The notes below the pieces were generated by a model. It was given only the letters and a program-made list of their open reading frames with translations, was not told the origin of the DNA and searched no databases. A stretch of 64,000 bases of DNA from Sorghum bicolor. Lineage: Eukaryota > Streptophyta > Magnoliopsida > Poales > Poaceae. This document shows positions 11,662 through 23,476 of the stretch, one piece after another. Location of the stretch: positions 58,708,407 through 58,772,406 of the forward strand of contig NC_012876.2 of assembly GCF_000003195.3 (NCBI RefSeq). The letters are read 5' to 3'. The translations under genes and the position numbers were made by a program. How positions within the stretch are numbered: the stretch's first letter is position 1; each line of letters starts with the position of its first letter.

Positions 11662-11941
11662 GGCCATTCTCAATGGGAGTTTCAAGTGAGTTTCATTTGC
11701 ATTAAATAGGTTGCCACATAGGCTTTTTTGATGACATGGCAGTGTATTTAAGAAGAGAGAGAAGAAATGAGTTTCACTTGGCACGATTACCAACTCTCTA
11801 TGAGTCTTGGAATTAAATGCCTATGAAACTATGAAATGAAACTCTCCATTGAGAGTGGGTGTTTCATCCAAGTTTCATTTCATTTCACATGACATGGCAG
11901 TCTTGGAAACAACGCCATGAAACTCTCCACTGAGACTGGCC
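11662..11941. mobile_element. PIF/Harbinger-like MITE, GGCCAKTCTCAATG ends, TAA target duplication
   Basis: The left end ggccattctcaatggga and right end tccactgagactggcc form imperfect inverted repeats. TAA flanks both ends (11659-11661, 11942-11944), the classic 3-bp Tourist/PIF duplication. The interior is made of repeated gaaactc/gagtttca words. A shorter relative lies at 21934-22128. Confidence 0.75.
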
Positions 11942-12102
11942 TAATCAATATGCATGTTGCTGCACTTTTTAATTGATATGAGTGCTACGACCACTAATCA
12001 CTATGGATGGTGCAACCCCCAATTAATAACCCCTAATCACTATGGACGGTGTGACCCCAATTGGCATGCACGAATATACAAACCCATATTAGAGAATTGT
12101 AA

Positions 12103-12745
12103 GAGCATCTTCAACAAGCTACCTAAACAAACCCCCTATTCTTTATTTAAGTAGTGGAGCAAAAAACTACTGCCAATAGGCTAATTACTTGCCCCCAAGA
12201 TTTATTGGCTCCCTAAATCCTCCACTGCTACCTATTCCCACAATTCAAGTAGGGGCCTCTAGTTTTCCGTTATGTCAGATTCCTACCTAACACACCTAAT
12301 TTCGCGCCTCCACCCAATTGTTTGCACACTCGATTCCTCCTCACTAGATGCAACCTCGTCACTACCTGGTATTTCACCATGCCTGACACCACCTGCAAAC
12401 CCGATATCACCTCCTCCCCTCTTGGTTCGTACTCAGCCAATGCCTCTCTCACATTGTGCCTGGTCGTCAGCTGAATCGGCTATCCCTCGTCACATGTGCG
12501 GTGCACTCTGTTTCTAGGAGAAAAAGAAATTTGGAGAAAGAAAAAGGAAGAAGAGATTCCATGTGAGGAAGTAGAAGAGGGAGACAAAGTTTTGGAACGG
12601 TTTAAGTGATTTATAAATAGTTTGGGTTGGGGTGAAAAATGATAGGAGCCCTTTTTAGGTAATTCTACTAGAGATAACAATAGAAAGAAGGCTACCTAAA
12701 TAGGCAAGTAGGGTCCTACTTTTGGTACTACTACTAGAGATACTC
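12103..12745. mobile_element. PIF/Harbinger-like element, GAGCATCT ends, TAA target duplication
   Basis: Left GAGCATCTTCAA and right CTAGAGATACTC are imperfect inverted ends, flanked by TAA at 12100-12102 and 12746-12748. The 643-bp interior is non-coding, with ctacctaaa words repeated near both ends. Confidence 0.65.
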
Positions 12746-12748
12746 TAA

Positions 12749-13560
12749 AATGGAGCAACCTAAGTAGATGGTAGAGCAAACTCCATAACCCCAATTACAT
12801 TCCCTATTGACCCCTACCCTAAGCTATATATAGACCATGTCATAACTTATGGTATGATGACAACTTCTTGGAACATGTAACGAATTATGTGGATACTGTA
12901 GAATACATATAACAACATCCAGCAAAAATTGATTTTGTAGCAACTTACATATATTTTGTTGGAAGGTTTATTATGTATATGTTGCTATACACTTGATACA
13001 TAATATAGCTAGTACACTTTCTAGGAATTTTTAAACAAATTAATGATGCTAGCAAAAAGAAACACAGGTGTTCATCTTCTTTCCTTTCTCGAACGATATC
13101 TCTTTAGTTTGGCAGTTATCGTCTTGTGTGCACTAGTGATAACTTCCATATTAGGAGGTAGAGTCCTAAGTTTTTGTCAAGGGTTTTTCTATAGGACACA
13201 TTTTAAACCCTAGAAAGTGAAGGGAGTATTTTGAAATATATGGATCATAGGTCTTGTTTCATAGATTTTATTTATCGTAATGGACTTAGTATTGTAGGCA
13301 TAACTGAAAACATGTGCAATAGTTGTCATATTTTAAATAAGAGAAGTAAATTAGTGTTTTTTTGGTATATAAGATAACAAAAACTTTATGGGCTAAGTTC
13401 ACACATGTTTTTCCACATCAAACAGAAAATGACAAAGACATTAATAGCCGAATGGGCCACACCTAGACACCTATGCATCATGTTAGTCAGATAGCCCACC
13501 AACACGCTGATGGGCCAGAGGGCCGTGTCCTAGATTATGTATTTCTTTTAGGAAATAATT
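12749..13560. other. AT-rich intergenic sequence
   Basis: No supported gene, RNA or transposon terminus. Confidence 0.5.
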
Positions 13561-14478
13561 TACTTTTCCTCCCCCTAATTTTCACAATAGTTTGTTTTTT
13601 CTTTCCCAACTCTAAAATCGGGTAAACCACATCCCTCAAAGTGCATTTTACCTCCCTAGAACAGTTTTGAAGGCAGGTTTGCTACAGTGAATGGTGGTTT
13701 TGCTACCGTGATAGTTGTTTTGTCTTTTAATTTTTTTATTTATTTCGACTAAATATTTGAAAAATCATAGTAAATTACAGAAAAATAATAAATTATGGTA
13801 TGCTTTAGTACAAAGTTTTTGCTATGAAGGTTTTGTCTTTGTAATTTTTATTTATTTTGGCTAAATCTTTGACAAATCATAGTAAATTACAGAAAAACAA
13901 TAAAATGGAAAATCCTATTTTGTTAGACTCCAAATGAGCATATATACACAGTGAACATATAATATGATATGCTTTAGTACAAATTTTTTGTTGTAGCTTT
14001 AGATCTATGCTTTTCTGTAATTAATTGAAATATTTTAAAGTTGTACCTTCTATAATTATTTTTTTGACTAAAGCATATATATTATACATTCACTGTGTAT
14101 TTCTACTCATTTGGAGTCTAACAAAATTGGATTTTTTATTTTATAATTTTTCAGAAATTCAGCCAAATAAATAAAAAAGAAAAAGGCAAAACCTACATAG
14201 CAAACATTTTGTACTAAAGTATACCATATGAAATGTTGACCGTGTATATCTAGTCATGTTGAGTCCAATAAAATTTCATTTTTTTATTTTATGATTTTTT
14301 TATGATTTACTATGATTTTTTTTTTAAAATCAGCCACAATAATTATAAAAAGAAAAACATTGTCGCTGTAGCTCTACAGAGGTAAAATGCACGGTTTGAA
14401 AAGTTGAGGGAAGTAGTTTACATGTTTTGAAGTTGGGGGAGAAAAAGCGGATTTTATGAAAGTTGAGGGAGAAAAGTA
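13561..14478. mobile_element. Foldback-type element with long imperfect inverted arms
   Basis: The first 110 bases (tacttttcctcccc ... tgcattttacctccc) are recognisable in reverse complement at the far end (gaggtaaaatgcacgg ... gagaaaagta, about 14379-14478). Inside are further inverted and direct copies of tagtaaattacagaaaaa and gctttagtacaaa words (13770-13990, 14060-14300). Long inverted arms without coding fit a MULE-derived MITE or foldback element. No target duplication was resolved. Confidence 0.55.
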
Positions 14479-14668
14479 GACTTTTTTCTTTCTTTTAAGA
14501 TAGGAAGACTCTGAATCCATGGCGAGGACCATCATAGGCCTGTGGGATGGGCGGATAGCTAGGAGATAAATGGACTTTGTTGGCAAAACCCTAACTGTAA
14601 AAGAGCACAAACATTTCCTTAATTAGCATCGAAAGAAATAGGCCAAATGCTGCACAAGGGCAAATCGT

Positions 14669-14726
14669 CTTACGGCTCACACTTCCTCCTTGGCTCACCT
14701 TACGGCTCACTTCCTCCTTGGCTCAC
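14669..14726. repeat. Two-copy tandem repeat of 28-30 bp
   Basis: cttacggctcac(ac)ttcctccttggctcac occurs twice head to tail. The second copy lacks two bases. Confidence 0.85.
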
Positions 14727-15331
14727 CGTGAATTGAAGCGCTAACCAAACAACAAAATGCGATGACCGAAGCGAATGGCCATGTGGTCTAAATTGGTAGG
14801 GCGGTCTGGTGGAATCTTACCCACCACGGTTCAAACTCTGATGTCGTATAAAGCGGTGATGATGGATAGTATTTTTGATATCCGTAAAGGTTCAAAACCC
14901 TCTATCCATAGTCCCTGTCTAAATCCATATGAATACTCAAAATCAAATTTCTTATATCTAAATGGATAGAGAAAATAAGAGACAAAATACAGAATATGAG
15001 ATAAAATACAATATTACTGAATATTCGTTTATATCCAATCTAGTTTGGTCCCTATCTCTGGTGGCTATTTTGGCCTTGTGAGGAAAGGGAGGCCATATAT
15101 AGCTCTCTACCCATACCCAGCATGGTAGAATACGTTCTAGTTTGTCTAGGTTAAAGTTTCCTTGTGATGAAGTCGAGTCGGCGGTAATAACATCACAGTG
15201 AAATAATTCTTCTCAGGTATTTTCGGACTATTCCTTGATTTTCGGTAGGAGGAAAGAGGTGGTTTATCTTTTTCTCATTTTTTATTTTTTTATTTTGTTG
15301 GTGAAATAAAATGAGTTGATCTATCATTATC
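14727..15331. other. Intergenic sequence
   Basis: No supported gene. Low-complexity T-rich stretches. Confidence 0.5.
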
Positions 15332-15334
15332 TTA

Positions 15335-15621
15335 GAGCACCTTCAACAGCTTGGTTATTCTTGTTATGAAGGCTATTTTAGAACTTGTATAGTTGAAAAA
15401 TAGGTTTCAACAGATGTGCTATTTGGTTTTGTAAAATACAAAATTGGCTATCGCTTGATTTTTTGTGGCCATATATAGCCAATCATTGGCACTAGCTATC
15501 TGATTTTATAAGATAACAAAGCTATTTGGACCCCTTCTTTTTTTTAGAAATTATCTATTTTACAAAATAGCTAAACAATGGAATTTGGCTACTAATTTTA
15601 GTCAAGCTCTTGGAGCTGCTC
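15335..15621. mobile_element. PIF/Harbinger-like MITE, GAGCACCT ends, TTA target duplication
   Basis: Left GAGCACCTTCAACAGCT and right AGCTCTTGGAGCTGCTC are imperfect inverted repeats with TTA on both sides (15332-15334, 15622-15624). The 287-bp interior is non-coding. Confidence 0.75.
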
Positions 15622-15624
15622 TTA

Positions 15625-16246
15625 TTCCTCACAAATTAATACTAATTAGTATATGCATAATGAATAGGTTGATTCATCAGAATTTATAGGACGAACTCAT
15701 GATGCATCACCTTATAAAAAATGGAGGAGACTCTATATAAACTAATCACACCATTAATCTCCCACATCATGCGAAGGTTCGGAACTTGGTCAAGGGACGT
15801 TGGCGAGATGATGTTGTCTAAATTCTTCAGATCGATCACGTCGTCGTCTTTTTGTTGTCATGCTGTTAGTAGGTTTGTTTTTCTTCTTCCTAGTCGAGTC
15901 ATTAAAAGGTGTGTTGATGTTGCTTCAGGTCAAGGACCAGCTAGCACGCCTGATGCTGCACATAGCCTAGCATGTAGCAAGAACATCCAAAGACAGTGGA
16001 CCATCAGGACGACCACGTAGATTTATTGCTCGTTCTTCGCCTGAAAAGCTCACGAACCCCTATGGAAATGAAACATCAAGATAGGTATAACGAGAGAAAC
16101 ACCTAAAACACTAGTAAACCTCATCCAGAGATGTCTTGACTCTTGAATAATGGTGGTTGAAAGAGCTAAAGTTGGGATAAAGGAGCAGTAGGTTGGTCTT
16201 TTATCGATTATGTGTGGTTAACCGTAATTGATCTTTGATCCTCTCT
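15625..16246. other. Intergenic sequence, no supported gene
   Basis: A short open frame at 15721 follows a tatataaac word but has no recognisable domain. I do not call it a gene. Confidence 0.45.
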
Positions 16247-16486
16247 GGCCTTGTTTAGATCCAAAAACCTTTTGGATTTTGACATTGTAGCACTTTCGTT
16301 TTTATTTGAGAAACATTATCCAATCATGGAGCAACTAGGCTTAAAAGATTCGTCTCGTGATTTACAGATAAACTGTGTAATTAGTTATTTTTTTATCTAT
16401 ATTTAATGTTCCATGCATGCGCCGCAAGATTCGATGTGATGGGAAATCTTGTAAAGTTTTGGGTTTTTGGGTGTATCTAAACAAGG
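16247..16486. mobile_element. MITE, GGCCTTGTTTAG family (copy 2)
   Basis: Left ggccttgtttagatc and right gtatctaaacaagg, with the same internal blocks as copy 1. The right end lies 6 bases from the start of a solo LTR-like sequence. Confidence 0.75.
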
Positions 16487-16492
16487 CTAGAG

Positions 16493-18302
16493 TGAAGGAC
16501 CAGAAACGGCGACTAGAGGGGAGGGTGAATGGGGCCCTCAAATTTCTTTCAAAATTATTAGTACTTGGCTCACAAACAACCCAAAACAAACACTCACTAA
16601 GGACGTAAGATATGCGTGCTAACTCGTAGCAAGATACCACACGTGAAGTCTTAGGCACACCCAAAAGTACTCAAGCACTGATGGAAACAAACTCTCAAAG
16701 AACCAGATCGAAACGCACAAAACTGGAGGTGGTAGACTGTCACTACAGTACCAGACTGTCCGCTACAGTACCTCGGACTGTCCAGTGCAGTACTGCGCAG
16801 TGTGGTACAGTGTCGCGTACTGTCAGCTATAGTACTGTGCAGTGTGGTATAGTACCACGGACTGTCCGCAGTTCAAAAATTAGAAACCCAAACTTGCTGG
16901 ACCAGCTTTGAGTCTTGGTGAAAAAATGAATGGCGGACAGTTCGCAAATAATTTCCAGACTGTCCGCAGTTCAAACGCCCAGAAACACCCGAAACTACGC
17001 AGAACTGTCCCCAACACCTAAACTGTCCGCGAATCACAAATCAGCAAGAACAGAGAGCTCCGAAAATCACCTCCAACCAAAAATCCGACTATTGGGCTGT
17101 CAAATCAAAAACCAATTGCCACAAAATTTTAACGACATGGTCACAAGACAATAGGTGAGCTACTTCTAGGAGATCATCGTCCAATTTAAAGCCAATCAAT
17201 GAGAAATCAAAAGGGAAGGGACAAATTGGTTTCTTGAAACCTAGCCATGAAATCGACCCGATCTATGAGCTCATGAGGAATTAGTTGATTTTCTTCGATG
17301 GAAAGGTTCAACTCAAGTCATAGCTCAAGCCAACGCAAAAAAGAACGAATGAAATCAGTCTCCAAACAGTGAATCGAGGCTAGAACGAGAAGGGGGAAAA
17401 CAAGAACGTGAAGAACACGAACGCGATTCACAAAAGCATCTCACAAATCGAATCCCAGAGGACACGAGGAGGTTAAAACCTCCATTCTCGCAGCAAATCT
17501 CAGTACATACACAAATTCATGGATTTGTGGACCTCTCTCTCACATAGAAGACTAAGGAGATGGAGAAAACCTAGAAAGGATGACAGAAAATGAAAATGGA
17601 GGAGGTGAGGTGGGTTGGGGGCAGCCACCTCTTATTTATAAGCCTATTACACATTTTCCAAATGCCCCTAGATATTTTTGAGCGAACTAGCTAGTCACAG
17701 TGGCATTCTAGTCCAACTCGACATAACCTAGATCCGACAGCCACCGTGCCCTTCATGAGGTAGCTTAGCCTCGACGCTAACTCCTCGATGCCGCCACGTG
17801 TCGTCCGTTTCTTGGAATCTCCGCCCGGGTTTTGAGGCCCAAACCCGCGAAACCCGCCGCGAGTAGCGTACTCCATACGCTTCTCCACCACTCGACATGT
17901 CTCACCGCCGTCCTCGACCGGCCGGCCCGCCAAGTCCTCCTGAGCCTCGCTCGACTCGCACGTCCGTCATCTTGATTTGGTCAACACGATCACTCCCATG
18001 TACACTTGCACTTGTCGATGTCCTAGATATCAGTCACTGTGGCTGGTCACCCGGCCTCCTGGTCCGTCAGTCCTAGCCTCACGTCCGCCCTTCACTGCTC
18101 CAGGTCCATCGGCACGGCACGTCTCTACTTGACCTTCTCCTCACCGTCGACCACCACCTCTGAGCTCCACACCTGCACATCACAAGCCAAGAGACACGTC
18201 GCACGACCCAACTCACGCTAATAGTTAGTCACCAACTCAACCTAGGTCGTGGATTACGTTGACAATCACTCATCACAAATCAAACCACAAGGGCACATTT
18301 CA
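16493..18302 (-). mobile_element. Probable solo LTR, reverse orientation
   Basis: On the minus strand the sequence begins TGAAATGTGCCC (right edge, 18302) and ends ...GTCCTTCA (left edge, 16493). Next to the left edge is ctagaggggagggtgaat, the inverse of the attcaccc...ctctag block seen at the end of the solo LTR at 45159-47098. A minus-strand TATA-like word lies at about 17632-17642. The left part is rich in actgtccgc/gcggacagt words, like the ccgg palindromes of the other LTR. I found no matching 5-bp target duplication, so the edges or the solo state are uncertain. Confidence 0.55.
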
Positions 18303-18729
18303 ACCTTGTGTTCGTACAAAGACGGATGATCTTATCCTCATAAAAAACCTTCAAAGATGCAGCCTATAGATTGCTACAGGATTGGAGTTTGGATCAGATT
18401 TGAAAAGTTTTAGACTAAAGAGGTCAAATCGGTTGAGCCGGTTTTTATAGCATGTGGCACTAGGGCGAAGAAACAGACCTACGGCGACTTTCCCTTTTGC
18501 CAACCCATGAACCGTGCAGAAAACGGTCTGGGCATTTTCCATGGAGTTTGCAAACTTGGTCTAGATTTAATCAAATTTGATTATTTTTATTCTAATTACC
18601 TTCCAAGTCTAAATATAACCTCATCTGACCTTTCTTTGCTATCAACAATTAATGGATAATTTATAATCCTAAAACATTGAGTTTGTAGGGAATGAGGTTT
18701 GACAAACCAGCACCTCCTGGGGTAAAATT
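18303..18729. other. Intergenic sequence between the solo LTR and a LINE remnant
   Basis: No supported feature. Confidence 0.4.
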
Positions 18730-19218
18730 ATAGTTGCGTATTGTGCAATAACCCAGTTGAAGAATCAATCATTCACCTTTTGCTGGAGTGTCCCTTTGCA
18801 ACCCAATGCTGGAATTTGGTAAATATCCAGATTGATCAAGACATGAATCCTTTCTAGCTTCTCCACAGCTCTAGGGGGCAGCTAGCAGTCCATTTTTTCA
18901 TGGAAATCATCATATTGGTATCATGACAATTTGGAAATCAAAGAATGACTTCATCTTCAGGGGAGTTAATATAACCCCACACTACAGGCAGCAAATTTAA
19001 ACTTCAAAGAAGAATGGAGGCTCCTCCTGCTGAGGGCCAAGAAAAGCTACTCCCCCATTATTGATCAATGGTCCACAAACCTTGCTTAATTGGCCTTTGG
19101 GCAGTTGCCCTTTCTTCTCTTTTTTGTTTCCTAATTTTCCTCTGTCCCCCCCCCTTTTTAGTGTAAATCCTTTGTACTAAAACTTGTTTCGTAATAAATC
19201 AGATTTCATCAAAAAAAA
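18730..19218 (+). pseudogene. 5'-truncated, decayed LINE (non-LTR retrotransposon) 3' end
   Basis: Forward translation gives scattered pieces of the C-terminal zf-RVT region of plant LINEs, such as HLLLECPFATQCWNLV at about 18774-18822 and FFMEIIIL near 18894, broken by stops. It continues into a T-rich 3' UTR with tagtgtaaatcctttgtac and ends in a short A-run (19211-19218). Only the last 500 bp or so of an L1-type element remain. Confidence 0.75.
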
Positions 19219-19286
19219 GATCGGCGGTGTCCCATTGTGAGCTTTCAGACGTTCGTTGTAAGCGCAAGTCTACCATGGGTCCATGA

Positions 19287-19527
19287 GAGCAAGTATTATG
19301 GTAGGCTGTAAGCTAGCTAAATGCTGATGTGGAGGAGAGAAGGGAAGAGAGAGAGGAGAAGCAGGTTGTAAGCTTACAGCCAGCTTAGACACAAGAACCA
19401 AAAAACTTTGTGAGAGATAAGTGGGCCATGTATTAATAGTGAATAGCTAACTATTGTATGGGTGGGTTGAGAGAAGGCTGTAAGAAACCTTACAGTTAGC
19501 AAGTGGGCTGTATTATTAAACTTGCTC
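19287..19527. mobile_element. PIF/Harbinger-like MITE, GAGCAAGT ends, TGA target duplication
   Basis: GAGCAAGTATTAT and its partner ATTAAACTTGCTC are inverted ends, flanked by TGA on both sides (19284-19286, 19528-19530). The interior has the aggctgtaagc / gcttacagcc inverted words common to this grass MITE type. A relative lies at 36831-37095. Confidence 0.75.
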
Positions 19528-19797
19528 TGAGGGCGAACAACACTAATCCCTTGCTTGGCCATAGGAGTCTAGGACTAGCTAGTATACTTAGCTAGTGTGC
19601 CAAGATGCTGCTACGACCGGCTGCATTGTGCGGCTCTTCAGCCACCACTAATACAAAGCAGTACGTCGCTTTCCACGGCGAAAGCCGATCGAAAGGCACA
19701 CCGTGCACCTACACTCAATGCAACGAATCGACAAAAATTTTTTTGCACCATCATGTTCATGCCAAGACGATGCCGACGACCCAACCACCGTGAGAAT

Positions 19798-19804
19798 TAT
19801 ATAA
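19798..19804 (+). promoter_or_regulatory. Candidate TATA box of protease gene 2
   Basis: TATATAA lies 78 bases before the ATG at 19882. Transcription would start about 30 bases downstream, leaving a 5' UTR of roughly 50 bases. Confidence 0.5.
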
Positions 19805-19881
19805 CCCCTCACTAAACCCAAAAGCTAAACCACTTACTCAAGTGCATATGCCCTGCGCCCGTCCTAGCTAGTTTCCAAGGC

Positions 19882-21231
19882 ATGGCGCTGCATATCGTCC
19901 TCCCCGTTCTGTGCCTCACCGTCGCCGTCGCCCACGGCTTATCGATTGACTTCCGAGCTGACCTTAACCACCCCTACGCTGGCCGCAGCTCGCTCTCTAC
20001 GGGCGACGTCATTATCCACGCCGCCCGCGCCAGCAAGGCCCGTGCGGCGCGGATCAATGCCAGGCTCGCACGCGTCCTCGGCAACCTCTCGGCAGCCGAC
20101 GTGCCCGTCGCCCCGCTCAGCGACCAGGGCCACTCGCTGACCGTCGGCATCGGCACGCCGCCGCAGCCGCGCACTCTCATCGTCGACACCGGCAGCGACC
20201 TCATCTGGACGCAGTGCAGCATGCTGTCCCGCCGCACGCGCACGGCGGCGTCGGCGAGCCGGCAGCGCGAGCCGCTCTACGAGCCCCGCAGGTCCTCCTC
20301 CTTCGCCTACCTCCCCTGCAGCGACAGGCTGTGCCAGGAAGGCCAGTTCAGCTACAAGAACTGCGCCAGGAACAACAGGTGCATGTACGACGAGCTCTAC
20401 GGCAGCGCCGAGGCCGGCGGCGTCCTCGCGTCCGAGACCTTCACCTTCGGCGTGAACGCCAAGGTCTCCCTCCCGCTCGGCTTCGGCTGCGGCGCGCTCT
20501 CAGCGGGGGACCTCGTCGGCGCCTCCGGCCTCATGGGCCTGAGTCCGGGGATCATGTCCCTCGTTTCGCAGCTGTCGGTGCCAAGGTTCTCCTACTGCCT
20601 CACTCCTTTCGCCGAGCGCAAGACCAGCCCGCTGCTGTTCGGTGCCATGGCGGACCTGCGCAGGTACAGGACGACGGGGACGGTCCAGACCACCTCCATA
20701 TTGAGGAACCCGGCAATGGAGACGGCCTACTACTACGTGCCACTGGTGGGGCTGTCGCTTGGGACGAAGCGGCTGGACGTGCCGGCGACCAGCCTCGGGA
20801 TGATAAAGCCGGACGGCAGCGGCGGCACGATCGTCGACTCCGGCAGCACGATGTCGTACCTCGAGGAGACGGCGTTCAGAGCCGTGAAGAAGGCGGTGGT
20901 GGAGGCAGTGAGGCTCCCGGTGGCGAACGGGACCGATGAGGACTATGATGACTATGAGCTGTGCTTCGCGTTGCCGACCGGCGTGGCGATGGAGGCGGTG
21001 AAGACGCCGCCGCTCGTGCTGCACTTCGACGGCGGCGCAGCGATGACGCTGCCGCGGGATAACTACTTCCAGGAGCCGAGAGCCGGGTTGATGTGCCTGG
21101 CTGTGGGCACGTCGCCGGATGGCTTCGGCGTGTCCATCATCGGCAACGTCCAGCAGCAGAACATGCACGTGCTGTTTGATGTGCGCAACCAGAAGTTCTC
21201 CTTCGCGCCAACAAAATGTGACGACATCTGA
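19882..21231 (+). CDS. Nepenthesin-like aspartic protease, gene 2
   Basis: Intronless 449-residue pepsin-like protease. The ATG at 19882 opens a signal peptide (about residues 1-19, LPVLCLTVAVAHG). A short propeptide follows, with DFRADLNHPYAGRSSLS and the basic RASKARAARINARLARV stretch. Catalytic motifs are DTGSDLIWTQC (Asp102) and DSGSTMSYL (Asp319), and the IIGNVQQQN block is near the C-terminus. The cysteine-rich insert is altered: after WTQC the APCxxC pair seen in gene 1 is replaced by a basic linker (SRRTRTAA), so two cysteines of the usual set are missing. It is closely similar to gene 3, 2.4 kb downstream on the same strand, so the two look like a tandem duplication. Probably secreted; its substrate cannot be read from sequence. 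Confidence 0.92.
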   Translation: MALHIVLPVLCLTVAVAHGLSIDFRADLNHPYAGRSSLSTGDVIIHAARASKARAARINARLARVLGNLSAADVPVAPLSDQGHSLTVGIGTPPQPRTLIVDTGSDLIWTQCSMLSRRTRTAASASRQREPLYEPRRSSSFAYLPCSDRLCQEGQFSYKNCARNNRCMYDELYGSAEAGGVLASETFTFGVNAKVSLPLGFGCGALSAGDLVGASGLMGLSPGIMSLVSQLSVPRFSYCLTPFAERKTSPLLFGAMADLRRYRTTGTVQTTSILRNPAMETAYYYVPLVGLSLGTKRLDVPATSLGMIKPDGSGGTIVDSGSTMSYLEETAFRAVKKAVVEAVRLPVANGTDEDYDDYELCFALPTGVAMEAVKTPPLVLHFDGGAAMTLPRDNYFQEPRAGLMCLAVGTSPDGFGVSIIGNVQQQNMHVLFDVRNQKFSFAPTKCDDI

Positions 21232-21933
21232 GCCATGCAAATGCAAGTGCAAGTGCAGTTGCAGCATGTTTAGCCATCTAATAATTCCTTTTCAAATCCT
21301 GAGTGGAGGAAAAAATGTGCAACAATCATTTTTTTTCAAAGTACAAATAGGTGTTTCGTGGCATCACAAAAAAGATAATGTATTAATAGATGGTTCCCGT
21401 GCGCCTTACACTTTCGTGGCATCTAAAATGTAGAAGAAATTTGTATAGTAGCACAAAAGAAATGATAACGTCCGCCAAGAGAAAAAGTGAACAAATGAAA
21501 GCTAAGAGAATATAGATACATACTTTTATATAAAATGTGCTTATAATATATTGTTACTTAGTAGCAGGCACCAAGCATCTTCTGAAGGGCTACCTAAACA
21601 GGCCACCGCGAGTCATATTTCGGTGGTGGAGCCAAAAAAACAAAAAAAACCTCCAGCAACCAACCTGCTTGTTTGGTTTGAGATATCACTCCATTCTAGA
21701 TGAGATGATGCATCATTCTTTAAATTTGGTAGAGTGACTCCATTTATTATACCAGTATTAATTATCAATTTGTGAGAAATGAGGTGACAATAGACTATTT
21801 TTTTGTGACAGAGATGTGATAATAGACTAACTCACTCCTCAAACCAAACACCGTATCGGCTACTCAAAAGTAAAGGCCCCGAATCCCTCTTACTACCTTC
21901 TCCCATAGGTCAAGTAGGGGGCAACTCCACTAA
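21232..21933. other. Intergenic sequence downstream of protease gene 2
   Basis: Contains the 3' UTR. From about 21565 there is sequence resembling the GAGCATCT/ctacctaaa MITE at 12103 (aagcatcttctgaagggctacctaaacagg), but no clean ends. Confidence 0.4.
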
Positions 21934-22128
21934 GGCCAGTCTCAATGCAATTTCATCAGAGTTTCATGGGCACTAGATATGTTAATGTGGCACCGTACTA
22001 ATGAAATGAGAGATGATGAAAGTTTTATGGGAGCAGAGAAAGTTTCATCCCTATGAAACTCTTCTACACTGTTTCCAAAATAAGATGTGTTGAAAATTGA
22101 GACATTAAACTTCTTATTGAGTCTGGCC
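21934..22128. mobile_element. MITE related to the 11662-11941 element
   Basis: Left ggccagtctcaatg and right attgagtctggcc are inverted. The left flank is TAA (21931-21933) but the right flank is AAA, so the duplication is imperfect. The interior repeats agtttcat/gaaactc words. Confidence 0.65.
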
Positions 22129-22253
22129 AAATTTGGTCGTAGCAATGCTCGCCATTTCAGCCCCTCCTTCCTAGCCACTTAGTGCCACTGTCACACACTT
22201 TGTTTGTGATTTAGCCATCTCCTCACTAACACCCACACCCCCTCCCTCCTCTC

Positions 22254-22273
22254 CTCTCTCTCTCTCTCTCTCT
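22254..22273. repeat. (CT)n microsatellite
   Basis: About ten uninterrupted CT units in a pyrimidine-rich tract. Confidence 0.85.
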
Positions 22274-22869
22274 GTGGTAGGCCCCCTCCTCACTGGCCGG
22301 CCCAAGCAATATATTGAATCGATTTTTAGAATGACATATAATATATATGAAATTGATTTTATAATTTCATAATATGAAAAAAAATCTAGTTTTTCCTTTG
22401 CGGATGATGATGTTGAAAATGCCATTGAACTAGACCTGAGCATTCTTCGTCTGCCTAGCCCGCAACAATTAGTGGATAGGGTCTATATAGTGAGTTGCAA
22501 GCCCAAAATAAACTTCTCTACCTGAGCTCGACCTCGACCTGATTTATTTAGTTGAATTATTTTCATACTAAAAACAGTGAGTAGCTCGCTATGTAACTCC
22601 CTAGTGTTAAGCAAGTGCATTTCATATGCATCTTATGCTCATAAGAATCCCTCACTCTTATTTGTGCATTTCATGATGTTTTGATCAAAGTGCCCACATG
22701 AAGTGATATTGATGAAGTTTTCACAAGTTTTGTCCATAAATTAGCAATCAAACTGATTAATGGTTTTGACCCTGGTTCATGCTCAATCTGATAACTTGGC
22801 AAAGCAGTTTTTGGAGATCATTATCCCCGAAGCCTTTGATCAATTCACTAATGCACCAATAAAAAATTG
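22274..22869. other. AT-rich intergenic sequence
   Basis: No supported feature. Confidence 0.45.
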
Positions 22870-22871
22870 TA

Positions 22872-23126
22872 CTCCTTCCGTCCACGAAAAAATCAATTCC
22901 TAGAATATATGCCAGTCAAACTTTTTAAAATTTTACTAACTTTATAAAAAAAGAAAAAAACATCTATGACAAAAATATGCATCATATGAAAATATATTTT
23001 ATGATGAATCTAATGATACTAATTTGATATCATAAATCTTAGTATTTTTTCTAGAAATTTGATCAAAGTTTAAAAAGTTTGACTTAGGATAACTCTAGAA
23101 ATTGATTCTTTCGTGGACGAAGGGAG
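22872..23126. mobile_element. Stowaway-like MITE with TA target duplication
   Basis: CTCCTTCCGTCCACGAAA at the left and TTTCGTGGACGAAGGGAG at the right are near-perfect inverted repeats, flanked by TA on both sides (22870-22871, 23127-23128). CTCCCTCCGTCC ends with TA duplications identify the Tc1/mariner-derived Stowaway group. 255 bp, non-coding. It lies about 340 bases upstream of the promoter of protease gene 3. Confidence 0.88.
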
Positions 23127-23468
23127 TAGATCAAACCTCTATCTTAGTTTTGATGGATTTGCATTTGTTTTCAGAATGTTGATCATCATCTTTGCAAATA
23201 CAGGTAAATATTTTATTATTTTTGGATTAAGTTGTGCCTAAATTTGTCTAAATATCTAACAATATGCAGCTACACAAGCCCCCGGCCGGTTTGCTAATAT
23301 GATGCATATAGAACACTGCAGTGGTGACCACGGCAGGTCATTTCAGTCTCTGCTGGTTATCCACTAACAAACCAACACTGACACTAATGGAGTAGGGTTG
23401 ATGGCCTAGTGAAGTAGTAGCACATCTATAAAGTAAAGCAATATGTGAGGCTTCAGCACCAGCGACGC

Positions 23469-23476
23469 CTATAAAA
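23469..23476 (+). promoter_or_regulatory. Candidate TATA box of protease gene 3
   Basis: CTATAAAA overlaps an upstream in-frame ATG at 23476. A TATA box would place the transcript start about 30 bases downstream, so that ATG would not be in the mRNA. A second TATATA word at about 23548 is an alternative. Confidence 0.5.

Noticed and set aside
14669..14726. CRISPR-like short repeats
   Set aside because: Only two adjacent copies without spacers, in plant DNA.
15721..16020. 99-codon frame after a TATA-like word
   Set aside because: No domain, no codon bias seen, and it lies among MITEs.
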